A stretch of DNA of 17,834 bases from Candidatus Galloscillospira excrementavium (GTDB taxonomy: Bacteria; Bacillota; Clostridia; Oscillospirales; Oscillospiraceae). Under the pieces are notes generated by a model, which was given only the letters and a program-made list of their open reading frames with translations, was not told where the DNA came from and ran no database searches. Position 1 is the first letter of the stretch. Each line of letters starts with the position of its first letter. Made by a program: the position numbers and the translations under genes. Below, piece by piece: positions 1 to 6,939 of this stretch. The stretch spans positions 1 to 17,834 of the forward strand of contig DVHW01000012.1 of the NCBI GenBank assembly GCA_018711785.1. The letters are read 5' to 3'.

Positions 1-43
1 GAGCAGGCCCGGGCGCGGCGCGCCCGGGCCTGGCTCTGTTTTT
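1..43 (+). terminator. Intrinsic terminator at window edge
   Basis: A very GC-rich hairpin has arms CAGGCCCGGGCGC and GCGCCCGGGCCTG at about 4-32. GAGC/GCTC extends it with one bulged base, and TGTTTTTG follows at 37-44. The T tract lies on the plus-strand side, so it probably ends a plus-strand gene to the left of the window. SpoVT transcripts reading leftwards would also cross the hairpin. Confidence 0.7.
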
Positions 44-109
44 GCGGGGGCAGGATCGGGACGGGCGGAGCGGCGCCACCCGGGCCGAGGGCCTTCTCGC
101 CCCGGAAGG

Positions 110-652
110 TCAGCTCTCCATGTGCCGGCCCAGGAATCCGGCGATGGTCTGCACCAGCTTATAGTCGGTTTCGCTGCCCTCGCCCTCGCCGTCCCCGCTG
201 ACAAAGAGCACACAGCCCAGCACATCCCCCTCGGAAAGGATGGGTGCGGCGGTGACCACGGTGTAGCGCCCGTCGTCCTCGCACACAGGGACGGCGGTCT
301 GCCCTGCCCTATGCTGATAGATCTGCCGGCCCTCCATGATCTGTTCCAGCTCAGAGGAGATCCGCTTGTCCACCAGATCCCGGCGGGCCACACCGGCCAC
401 GGCGATACAGGCGTCCCGGTCGGTGATGACCGCCACCTGGCCAGTGGTTTTGTTCAGAGTTTCGCACATCTGACCTGCAAAGTCGCTCAGGCCGCCCATG
501 AGAGAGTACTTTTTGAAAATCACGCCGCCCTCTTTATCGGTGTAGATCTCCAGCGGGTCACCCTCTCGGATCCTCATAGTACGCCGGATCTCCTTGGGGA
601 TAACGACTCTGCCAAGGTCGTCGATCCGGCGCACGATACCAGTTGCCTTCAT
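110..652 (-). CDS. spoVT: Stage V sporulation protein T (AbrB-family forespore regulator)
   Basis: The protein has 180 aa, close to the 178 aa of Bacillus subtilis SpoVT. Residues 1-50 form the AbrB/SpoVT swapped-hairpin DNA-binding domain with the hallmark DDLGRVVIPKEIRR and the following IREGDPLEI. Residues from about 56 to 178 are the GAF-like sensory domain, with FAGQMCETLNKTTGQVAVITD and a terminal FLGRH. In the known family SpoVT tunes forespore genes of the sigma-G regulon, activating some and repressing others, and so influences spore coat, cortex and germination properties. The ATG at 652 is preceded by GGAGGAA on the minus strand. A sigma-G-like promoter lies just upstream (690-718). 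It is transcribed divergently from the response regulator at 1042. Identification is firm. Confidence 0.95.
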   Translation of the reverse strand: MKATGIVRRIDDLGRVVIPKEIRRTMRIREGDPLEIYTDKEGGVIFKKYSLMGGLSDFAGQMCETLNKTTGQVAVITDRDACIAVAGVARRDLVDKRISSELEQIMEGRQIYQHRAGQTAVPVCEDDGRYTVVTAAPILSEGDVLGCVLFVSGDGEGEGSETDYKLVQTIAGFLGRHMES

Positions 653-689
653 CTATCAATTCCTCCTGCGGTCTTTCATGTGACATGGA

Positions 690-718
690 TAGTATCCGCA
701 GGATTTTTCCAGCTATGC
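690..718 (-). promoter_or_regulatory. Sigma-G-like promoter of spoVT
   Basis: Read on the minus strand there is GCATA (718-714), 17 bp, then GATACTA (696-690). This fits the published sigma-G pattern gnATR plus cAtnnTA with one mismatch. spoVT is a known sigma-G target in Bacillus, so the match agrees with the gene's expected timing. Confidence 0.55.
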
Positions 719-822
719 GGACAGGACGGCTGGTTTCATCTGGAAGCGGAACGCTTGAGCGTTTAACCTTGCTGACTGGACACGACGCCGGACAGGTTCA
801 GAAATCCGAAATGCGTGGCATG

Positions 823-839
823 GCGGTCAAGATGACCGC
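823..839. promoter_or_regulatory. Short perfect dyad in the spoVT / regulator intergenic region
   Basis: GCGGTCA, a 3-base AGA centre and TGACCGC form a perfect 7-bp inverted repeat. It lies in the roughly 390-bp gap between spoVT and the response regulator, about 160 bp upstream of the latter's promoter. It could be an operator, but nothing says for which protein. The rest of 719-984 holds nothing I can identify. Confidence 0.25.
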
Positions 840-984
840 ACGTCAGGCCGCAGCCCATGCGCAGAGCGGAGGTGCGCCGGGCGAGGGACAGCAGAGACCG
901 CCAGAAAAATCGGAGGTTCGGCCTGTTTTTAGATGGCCTGGCTCACAGGGGGCAGAGGGGGAGGCGGCTGGTGCTTGTCCGCGG

Positions 985-1014
985 TTGCGTTTTGATGCCG
1001 GTTTCATGTATAAT
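985..1014 (+). promoter_or_regulatory. Promoter of response regulator, cluster 1
   Basis: A perfect TATAAT at 1009-1014 lies 28 bp before the GTG start. The best -35 is TTGCGT at 985-990 with an 18-bp spacer, a 3/6 match. No LytTR-type direct repeat is seen at the distance found for the effector promoters, so autoregulation of that kind is not supported. Confidence 0.5.
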
Positions 1015-1041
1015 AAAACAGAAAGAGAGGGGGGATCCGCT

Positions 1042-1755
1042 GTGGTGCGTGTAGCCATTGCAGAGGACGACACCGCCTGCGCCCGGCAGCTTCAGGAGTA
1101 TCTGGACCGCTACGCCGGCGAGAAGGGGGAGCAGTTCCAGGTCTCGGTGTTCCCCGACGGGCTGGAGCTGGTGGAGTCCTACCGCCCCGACTACGACGTG
1201 CTGCTGCTGGACATTGAGATGCCCCATCTGGACGGGATGGAGGCGGCCCGGCGCATCCGCCAGACCGACCCCGCCGTCATCATCATCTTCATCACCAATA
1301 TGGCCAAGTACGCCATCAAGGGCTACGAGGTGGGGGCCCTGGACTTCGTCCTCAAGCCGGTGAGCTACTTCGCCTTCTCGGTGAAGCTCTCCAAGGTGAT
1401 CTCCGCCCTCCGCGCCCGGCGGCAGGTGAGCTTGATGATCCCTGACGGGGGCGGGCTGCGCAAGGTGCCCGCCGAGGAGATCTACTATATCGAGGTGGCC
1501 GACCACCGGCTCCACATCCACACCGCCCAGGGGACCTTCTCCATGCTGGGCACCCTGAAGAACATGGAGGAGGAGCTCGCCGGGGAGCACTTCGCCCTGT
1601 GCAACAAGTGCTATCTGGTCAACCTGCGCCACGTGACCCGCCTGAAGGCCGGGACGGTCACCCTCAGCGGCGGGCAGGAGCTCCAGGTGAGCCGGCCCCG
1701 GCGCAAGGAGTTCCAGACGGCCATTATGAACTACTACGGAGGTGGCGCGCGGTGA
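1042..1755 (+). CDS. LytTR-family response regulator, cluster 1
   Basis: The protein has 237 aa. The receiver domain spans about residues 1-120, with the acidic pair at E8-D9-D10, the phospho-acceptor D57 in LLLDIEMP, a TN motif in FITNMAKYA and the conserved lysine in FVLKPVSYFA. A LytTR DNA-binding domain spans about 135-237 (IYYIEVADHRLHIHT, then NKCYLVNLRHVTRLK and LQVSRPRRKEF). Such proteins bind direct repeats and usually activate transcription. I chose the GTG at 1042 because GAGAGGGGGG lies at 1025-1034 and the family begins here; the open frame extends upstream to 643 without homology. The GTG at 1045 is an alternative. The last codons overlap the kinase start (GTGA), so the two are translationally coupled. 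The likely target is the operator at 3112-3142. Its own kinase is interrupted. Confidence 0.93.
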   Translation: MVRVAIAEDDTACARQLQEYLDRYAGEKGEQFQVSVFPDGLELVESYRPDYDVLLLDIEMPHLDGMEAARRIRQTDPAVIIIFITNMAKYAIKGYEVGALDFVLKPVSYFAFSVKLSKVISALRARRQVSLMIPDGGGLRKVPAEEIYYIEVADHRLHIHTAQGTFSMLGTLKNMEEELAGEHFALCNKCYLVNLRHVTRLKAGTVTLSGGQELQVSRPRRKEFQTAIMNYYGGGAR

Positions 1756-3014
1756 GGGAGTTTCTCCTGCTGGCCCAGGACCGGAGCATATTTACCGCCA
1801 ATATCCTGCTGCTCTCGGCCCTGATGATGATTCCGCTGGAGAAGCGGCGGCACTTCTGGCCCCGGGCGGTGCTGGGGGCGGCGGCCTGCCTGGCCTTCTC
1901 CTTGGTTTTTCCCCACTCCGTGGTCAAGTATGTGGTGGAGCTGCTGGCGGTGGGGCTGGCCTTCGTGTTTTTCTCCTGCGCCATCTCCCTGCCGGATGCC
2001 GCCTACTGCATGGTGTGCGCCTACGCGGTGCAGCACTTCGCCAGCGCGCTCTATATGCTGGTCCTCCGTTCCGGCCGGGGAGCGCCCGCCTTCTCCCTGG
2101 TCTACCTGGTCTGCTGCGGGGTGCCCTATGCGCTCTTCTACTTTTTCTTCGCCCGGAAGATGCCGGAGGGCGGCCACTACCATGTGGACATCAAGTTCTC
2201 CCTGATCTCCACCGCCCTGGTCCTCATCACCGCCCTGTGGCTGAGCGAGGTGGCCGGCGACATCTTCAACCGGGACGGCAGCCCCCTCTACTATGTCTGC
2301 AAGGCCTACGCCATGCTCTGCTGCTTCTTCGTGCTCTGGGTGCAGGTGGCCCAGAAGCAGAAGCTCAAGGCCCAGCAGGCTCTCTCCCTCCAGCAGCAGA
2401 TCTGGAAGCAGTAGCGGGCCCAGTATGAGCTCTCCCGCAAAAATATCGAGGTCATCAACCGCAAGTGCCACGACCTCAAGCACCAGGTCTCCGCCCTGCG
2501 CAGCGTGATCCCCGAGCGGGAGCGAGAGGACTACCTGGACGAGATCGAGCGCTCCATCCAGATCTACGACTCCACCATCGAGACAGGCAACGAGGTGCTG
2601 GACACCGTGCTCACCGAGAAGAGCCTCTACTGTGAGCAGCACCAGATCACCATGACCTGCGTGGCCGACGGCAGCAAGCTGGGCTTTTTGGACGGGGTGG
2701 ACGTGTACGCCATCTTCGGCAACGCCCTGGACAACGCCATCGAGAGCGTCAGCAAAGTCCCCGAGCCGGAAAAGCGGCTCATCGCGGTCTCGGTCTGGAG
2801 CCGCAGCGATCTGCTCCTCATCCAGGTCGAGAACTATTTCGAGGGCACCCTTGCCTTCGAAGACGGCCTGCCGGTCACCAGCAAGGAGGACAAGGATTAC
2901 CACGGCTTCGGCATCAAGAGCATCCGCTACGCGGTGGAGAAGTACGACGGGTGCATGGGCATCTACCCGGAAAACAACCTCTTTCTCCTGCGCATCTCCA
3001 TCCCCATCCCATAA
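1752..3014 (+). pseudogene. GHKL sensor histidine kinase, cluster 1, interrupted by in-frame TAG
   Basis: Conceptually 420 codons, about the length of the intact paralogue at 7654. A polytopic membrane sensor covers residues 1-200. Codon 221 (2412-2414) is TAG, between LQQQIWKQ and RAQYELSRKN. Reading then continues in the same frame through the phospho-accepting KCHDLKHQ (His240), the N box FGNALDNAIES and the G box KEDKDYHGFGIKS of a HATPase_c_5/AgrC-like domain. The paralogue has QQGRKQYELSKD at this place, so one coding position has become a stop; CAG to TAG is the simplest change. The first usable restart, GTG 2505, lies after the H box, so a restarted fragment could not be phosphorylated there. 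The rest is undamaged, which suggests a recent mutation, readthrough or a sequence error. It starts at GTG 1752 with GGAGG at 1738-1742. Confidence 0.85.
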
Positions 3015-3036
3015 AGAACTCGAACAAGTGAGCCAA

Positions 3037-3066
3037 GGGCCTCCCGGCAGCCGGGAGGCCCTTTTT
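3037..3066 (+). terminator. Terminator of the cluster 1 regulator-kinase operon
   Basis: A perfect 11-bp stem GGGCCTCCCGG/CCGGGAGGCCC with a CAG loop is followed directly by TTTTT. It lies 22 bp after the kinase stop codon and separates the two-component operon from the effector gene. Confidence 0.93.
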
Positions 3067-3111
3067 GTGCCCCGACACGGGGCCCGAAACCGCCTCTTGT
3101 GCCCGGGAACG

Positions 3112-3142
3112 TCAATTCACGAAGTCCAGCGGACAGTTTACG
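3112..3142 (+). promoter_or_regulatory. Candidate LytTR operator, cluster 1 effector
   Basis: Two direct repeats, TCAATTCACG (3112-3121) and ACAGTTTACG (3133-3142), are 21 bp apart and agree at 7 of 10 positions. The similarity runs on to their right as GAAGTCC / GAAATCC. ACAGTTTAC resembles the AgrA-type LytTR half-site ACAGTTAAG, and a 21-bp period is typical of LytTR regulators. The promoter-proximal repeat starts 41 bp before the -10 box, exactly as in cluster 2. Confidence 0.6.
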
Positions 3143-3151
3143 AAATCCGCC

Positions 3152-3179
3152 CTCCGCTTTGCCGCCCGGCCGCTATACT
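3152..3179 (+). promoter_or_regulatory. Promoter of cluster 1 chimeric effector
   Basis: TATACT at 3174-3179 is a good -10 box. The -35 region (3152-3157, CTCCGC) has no match to consensus, as expected for a promoter that depends on an activator bound just upstream. The leader to the ATG is about 135 nt. Confidence 0.55.
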
Positions 3180-3320
3180 CTCTCTTGAGCACAGCGTCCG
3201 GAACCGCCGCACCATCCCGGGCCAAACAGCCGGGCCTGCCCCGGCACACAGGGGGAAAGGAGGACAGGGCCGCCCGGCGGCGTCCGGACCGACATTGCAG
3301 CAAAAACAAGGAGGTACTGT

Positions 3321-4208
3321 ATGAGAAGAACGAGACTGTTCCGCGGCCTGGCGGCGACCATGGCGTTTTTGCTCCTGGTCACCGTCGCGGCCTCCACCGT
3401 CATGTTCGAGAACGCGGGCATGATCAACCAGGCACTGAACGTCACCACCAGCCAGGTCATCGAGACCGGCGAGACCACCGGCGACACCACCTACTACACC
3501 AACGAGTACGGCACCGACATCGCCAACAAGCAGACCGCCCTCATGGTGGAGATGGCCGCCGCCGCCGAAAACGTCACCCAGGCGGAGGAGGGCAACGTCC
3601 TGCTGAAAAACGACAACAACGCCTTGCCTCTGGGGGAGGGGGCCCGGGTGACCATCTTCGGCAACGGATCCTACAACTCCCGCTACAACAAGAAGAAGGA
3701 GACCTCCACCGTGGACGCCATCCCCATGATGACCTTCAACGCCGCCATGCAGAAGGTCTTTGGGGAGGAGAACGTGAACATCACCCTGGCGGAGAACGTA
3801 TACAGCGGCCTGACCCAGACCACCAACACCGAGGTCATCGAGGCCCCCATCGCCGACGTCACCGCCTGGGAGAGCACCTGGATGGACGACTACAACGACG
3901 CGGCCATCGTGGTCCTCACCCGCTGGGGCTCCGAGGACAGCGAGACCGCCATGTACGCCCCCGACGGCTCCCACTACCTGGGCCTTCAGACCAATGAGAA
4001 GGACCTGCTGGCCTACTCCTATACCATCGCGGTGGACTTCGGCGGGTTCAGCCTGGCGGGTACCCTGGACCTGATGGCCGACGGCACCATGACCTTCACC
4101 GAGAACGGCGGCGGCCCCATCTCCGCGGGCTCCATCACCGGCAGCTGGGTGGACAACGGCGACGGCACCGTCACCCTCAGCTACCGCCCGGCGGACATCA
4201 AGTCCTGA
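3321..4208 (+). CDS. Chimera: GH3-protein N-terminus fused to lipoprotein C-terminal domain
   Basis: The protein has 295 aa. Residues 1-230 align with the start of the GH3 protein at 9163: a basic N-terminus and hydrophobic segment (about 9-30), NVLLKNDNNALPL, VTIFGNGSYNSRY, DYNDAAIVVLTRWGSE and LQTNEKDLLAYS. From AYSYT (231-235) the sequence instead matches the end of the lipoprotein at 12554, from its AYSYT at residues 371-375 to the terminal GSWVDNGDGTVTLSY. The gene thus looks like an in-frame deletion product joining the two ends of an ancestral three-gene operon. It keeps a membrane-targeting segment but lacks the GH3 catalytic barrel, the Fn3-like domain and the C-terminal anchor, so glycosidase activity is not expected. 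GGAGG lies 8 nt before the ATG. The frame is open throughout, so it may be expressed. Confidence 0.85.
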   Translation: MRRTRLFRGLAATMAFLLLVTVAASTVMFENAGMINQALNVTTSQVIETGETTGDTTYYTNEYGTDIANKQTALMVEMAAAAENVTQAEEGNVLLKNDNNALPLGEGARVTIFGNGSYNSRYNKKKETSTVDAIPMMTFNAAMQKVFGEENVNITLAENVYSGLTQTTNTEVIEAPIADVTAWESTWMDDYNDAAIVVLTRWGSEDSETAMYAPDGSHYLGLQTNEKDLLAYSYTIAVDFGGFSLAGTLDLMADGTMTFTENGGGPISAGSITGSWVDNGDGTVTLSYRPADIKS

Positions 4209-4246
4209 ACGAGCTGAACTCGTGTAAGTGTAAATAGAACACGGAT

Positions 4247-4298
4247 AAGAAGGAGAGCGTCTCTGGAAACGGATGTTTCTGGAGACGCTCTCCTTCTT
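4247..4298 (+). terminator. Terminator-like hairpin after cluster 1
   Basis: A long stem has 15 perfect pairs GAAGGAGAGCGTCTC/GAGACGCTCTCCTTC. G-U pairs and GGAAAC/GTTTCT continue it to a GGAT loop. Only a TTCTTCT tail follows, so the U tract is weak. It closes the chimeric effector unit. Confidence 0.7.
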
Positions 4299-4328
4299 CT
4301 GAGTGGGAGCGGCAATAGGTTTTCTCAA

Positions 4329-4358
4329 TTGATTTTCAGGTGAAGAATGTGGTAGTAT
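4329..4358 (+). promoter_or_regulatory. Possible promoter of the DUF4125-TPR-DUF4037 module
   Basis: TTGATT (4329-4334), an 18-bp spacer and TAGTAT (4353-4358) preceded by an extended -10 TGG. A palindrome, GGAACTTGTTCC (4372-4383), sits about where transcription would begin and could be an operator. The rest of 4384-4474 shows nothing recognisable. Confidence 0.4.
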
Positions 4359-4474
4359 TTTAATCGGAAAAGGAACTTGTTCCGTGGGGGCTGGGGCTTA
4401 GGCCATGGGCTGCATTTGTGCCGCGGGGTCCCGGCATGTGCAGGACAGGTCAGAGCGGAAGGGGAGAGAGACCC

Positions 4475-4801
4475 ATGATGGATGAAATCGTCTCCCTGGA
4501 GCGGGAGAGGTTCCGGAAGGTCAATCCAGGAGGCCCCCGGGCCTCCTGCCAGGGAGATTTTGCCTGGTTTGCGGGCCTGTGCCGTACCCAGGACACCCAT
4601 AGGATACCATCGTGGAGCCCTCCGGATAAACGATCTGCTGACCTGCACGGTGTGCATTCTACAGAAGGATCACGGAGAGCAGAGAGCGTGGCCCGGGCCT
4701 GCGCAATTTTGGAAAATTCCGTAAAGTACGACGGATTTTACAGCCTGGAGCAAAGAGAGCAGGCCGCCGCTGAAAATGACCGGCGCACGTTATTGAGGTG
4801 A
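4475..4801 (+). pseudogene. Remnant of a DUF4125-like protein
   Basis: An open frame of 108 codons begins at ATG 4475 behind GGAAGGGGAGAG. Its first 39 residues contain VNPGGPRASCQGDF, which resembles the conserved N-terminus of DUF4125 proteins as I remember them. The last 35 or so (VKYDGFYSLEQREQAAAEN) resemble the YGF-SLE end of such proteins. The middle (about 40-70) is low-complexity and unlike the family, and the whole is roughly half the usual length of about 200 aa. I infer an internal deletion or frameshift. DUF4125, TPR and DUF4037 genes are, to my recollection, often neighbours, which supports the call. The stop is 6 nt before the TPR start codon. Alternatively it is a short functional protein of unknown role. 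Confidence 0.45.
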
Positions 4802-4807
4802 TTAAGG

Positions 4808-5581
4808 ATGGAAGAGTTTTATGCACAGCTTGACGCATTGTTTCAGGCGGGAGACCTGGAGAAAATCGAAGCATTTTTGAAACGAAACCTCTCTCTCCGC
4901 TCTGGAGCGGAAAAGGTGGCCGTCCTGAATGAGCTGGCGGGATTCTACCGGGGTATCAGCAGGTATGACGAGTCTGTACAGAACTTTCAGGAGGCGCTGA
5001 CTTTATTGGAGCAGGCGGGGCAAAAGAATTCCAATGCCTATGCCACGGTCCTGCTGAATCTGGCCGGCGTCTACCGCCTGACCCGGAAGCTGGATCTGGC
5101 GGCGCAGCTGTTTGAGCATACGCTGACCCTTCTGGATCCCGAGGATTACGCCTACGCCAGCGCCAAGAACAATCTCTCCCTGGTCCGCCTGGAGCAGGGA
5201 GATCCCTCCAGAGCGGCCGCCCTGGCCGGAGAGGCTCTGGAGTGGATGCGCAGACACGGCGCGCCTGAGCATGAGGTAGCGACCGCCCTGGTCAATCTGG
5301 CGAACATCTGTCTGCGGCAGAAGGATGTGGAGCGCGCCGATGTGCTGCTGAAGGAAGCCTTGGCTCTCTATGACAAGATGGAGGAGGTCAACGTCCACCA
5401 CGCTGCGGCCCTGTCCGCCCAAGGTATGGTCCACTACCTCAGAGAGGAGTGGGATGAGGCGGAGAATGCATTCCAGCGCGCATTGAAGCTGACAGAGCAC
5501 TTTTTTGGCCACAACGCAGAGTATAAGGCCACGCTGCGCAACTTGGAGCTCACACGCCAGGCGCGGGAGCTCGCCCCATGA
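4808..5581 (+). CDS. Tetratricopeptide repeat protein
   Basis: The protein has 257 aa with no signal peptide or membrane segment, so it is cytosolic. It consists of about five helical TPR units from residue 38 onward, for example LNELAGFYRGISRYDESVQ, LLNLAGVYRLTRKLDLAAQ, LVNLANICLRQKDVERADV and SAQGMVHYLREEWDEAENA, each with the small and aromatic residues of the 34-residue TPR pattern. TPR arrays are protein-interaction scaffolds; the partner is unknown but may be the DUF4037 protein, whose ATG overlaps this stop codon (ATGA at 5578-5581). GAGGTGATTAAGG precedes ATG 4808. The module sits between the two LytTR clusters with no sequence link to either. Confidence 0.85.
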   Translation: MEEFYAQLDALFQAGDLEKIEAFLKRNLSLRSGAEKVAVLNELAGFYRGISRYDESVQNFQEALTLLEQAGQKNSNAYATVLLNLAGVYRLTRKLDLAAQLFEHTLTLLDPEDYAYASAKNNLSLVRLEQGDPSRAAALAGEALEWMRRHGAPEHEVATALVNLANICLRQKDVERADVLLKEALALYDKMEEVNVHHAAALSAQGMVHYLREEWDEAENAFQRALKLTEHFFGHNAEYKATLRNLELTRQARELAP

Positions 5582-6513
5582 CAGGCCTGGAACTCAGCCG
5601 CGCCTATTGGGAGCAGGTGGCGGCACCCGAATTGCAGGCGGCATTTCCAGCCCTGTTCCCGCGGGTGGCGGCCGGGCTTGTGGGAAACGGCTCGGAGTGC
5701 TTCGGCTATGACGATGAGCTGTCCAGGGACCACGACTGGGGCGTGGATTTCTTTCTGTGGGTCCTCGAAGAGGACCGGGCCTCCATTCCCGCGCTCAGCC
5801 AGTGGAAGCAGGCGCTGATGTCCCGTCGGCCGCCGGAATTCCCCCGCGTGCGCTCCCGCTACGGCGGGAGCGTGGATGTCATGACGGTGGGTGGATTTTA
5901 CCGCTCTCTGATTGGAACGCCGGGCATCCCTGAGGACATGTTACAGTGGAGGCAGGCACCGGAAGGAAATTTTGCCATGGCAGTAAACGGCGCCGTCTTT
6001 CAAGACCCGCCGGGGCAATTTTCCGCTGTCCGGCGGGGGCTTCTGGACTACTATCCGGAGGACCTGCGGCGCAAGAAGATCGCGGCGCGCTGCATGGCGC
6101 TGGCGCAGACCGGACAGTATAACTTCACGCGCATCGCCCGCCGGAAAGACTGGGTCACGTCGCAGATCGTACTGACCAAGTTTACTCACGAGGCCATGGG
6201 ACTGGCATACCATCTGAACCGGGTCTTCCGGCCGTACTACAAGTGGACCTGGCGCAGGCTTGGGGAGCTGCCCATTTTGGGGCGTGAGACGGCGGACCTG
6301 CTCTTGGAACTGGCGCAGATCCAGGGCTGGGAGGCATCTGCACTGGAGCGCCGGCAGCAGAAGATAGACAAACTGTGCTCCGCTCTGGCGGCAGAGTTGA
6401 GACGCCAGGGATTGAGCCGGACAGAGGACGACTTTCTCGCCGCCCACGGCGAGGAGGTACAGCGCTCGATCCGGCACGAGTGGCTGCGGTCGCTGCCTGC
6501 TGTATACGAATAG
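5578..6513 (+). CDS. DUF4037 protein, nucleotidyltransferase-like
   Basis: The protein has 311 aa and is cytosolic. Near residues 39-58, GSECFGYDDELSRDHDWGVD followed by FFLWV matches the conserved start of DUF4037, which resembles a nucleotidyltransferase metal-binding motif (acidic residues after a G-S turn). A further conserved stretch, YGGSVDVMTVGGFYRSLIG, is near residues 97-115. The C-terminal half is helical, with LTKFTHEAMGLAYHLNRVF and RPYYKW. No substrate is known for the family as far as I know. It is translationally coupled to the TPR gene by a 4-bp overlap, so the two probably act together. No clear terminator follows; only an inverted repeat at 6577-6621 is available. Confidence 0.8.
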   Translation: MTGLELSRAYWEQVAAPELQAAFPALFPRVAAGLVGNGSECFGYDDELSRDHDWGVDFFLWVLEEDRASIPALSQWKQALMSRRPPEFPRVRSRYGGSVDVMTVGGFYRSLIGTPGIPEDMLQWRQAPEGNFAMAVNGAVFQDPPGQFSAVRRGLLDYYPEDLRRKKIAARCMALAQTGQYNFTRIARRKDWVTSQIVLTKFTHEAMGLAYHLNRVFRPYYKWTWRRLGELPILGRETADLLLELAQIQGWEASALERRQQKIDKLCSALAAELRRQGLSRTEDDFLAAHGEEVQRSIRHEWLRSLPAVYE

Positions 6514-6835
6514 CGTCCAGCAGCTATCCTTATGTGCTTCTGGGAGAAGCCGGCAGAGCAATATCATCCGATCACAACGGGCAGAGCCCTTGGGTCCATC
6601 CGGCCCGGGGTCTCTGCCCGTCGGCCTTCTCTGCCCCGGCTTGGCATCCGCAGGCGGCGAAGTGTGCTCTGACCGGGGCTGACGTGAGGACTCGCACTGC
6701 TCCAGACTTTTGCAGGGAGAAGCGCCAGGTCTGCATCACTGTCGGCTTGAGAGGCGAGAAGCAGATGTTCAAGCGGTTCCTCCATTGACACCACCGATCT
6801 CACCCCGGTATCGGGAGACCCCTGCTTTTGCGAGA
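6514..6835. other. Intergenic region with an inverted repeat
   Basis: There is no convincing gene here. ACGGGCAGAG (6577-6586) and CTCTGCCCGT (6612-6621) form a perfect 10-bp inverted repeat around a 25-nt GC-rich loop. No T tract follows, so it is not a typical terminator. It may end the DUF4037 transcript by another route or be debris from rearrangement. I see no tRNA, insertion-sequence end or coding remnant. Confidence 0.35.
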
Positions 6836-6864
6836 TTGCACTGAAAGGGCAAGTATGTTACAAT
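6836..6864 (+). promoter_or_regulatory. Promoter of response regulator, cluster 2
   Basis: TTGCAC (6836-6841), a 17-bp spacer and TACAAT (6859-6864) with an extended -10 TGT directly before it. This is a near-consensus housekeeping promoter, 76 bp upstream of the ATG. No LytTR-type repeat pair stands 41 bp before the -10 box. Confidence 0.75.
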
Positions 6865-6939
6865 TAATAAACAAAAATGGACGAGCAATATGGGGAAGAC
6901 CTCCGGATTTTGTCAGCCAGTGCAGGGAGGAGGGACAGG

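Noticed and set aside
643..1041. Upstream extension of the cluster 1 response regulator to 643
   Set aside because: The receiver domain begins at the GTG near 1042, which has a Shine-Dalgarno and a TATAAT just upstream. The extension contains the intergenic region and is not protein-like.
2505..3014. Separate 169-aa ATPase-domain gene after the TAG
   Set aside because: It starts at a GTG without a good ribosome-binding site and lacks the H box. The alignment with the 7654 kinase shows it is the second half of one gene.
3015..3320. Peptide pheromone gene (agrD- or comC-like) near the AgrC-like kinases
   Set aside because: I looked in the gaps at 3015-3320, 6514-6939 and 8938-9162 for a small ORF with a Shine-Dalgarno and leader-peptide features. 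None was convincing, and no agrB-like or peptide-export gene is present.
6577..6621. Inverted repeat as an intrinsic terminator of the DUF4037 transcript
   Set aside because: The 10-bp arms are perfect, but the loop is 25 nt and no T tract follows on either strand. It is kept only as a structural note.
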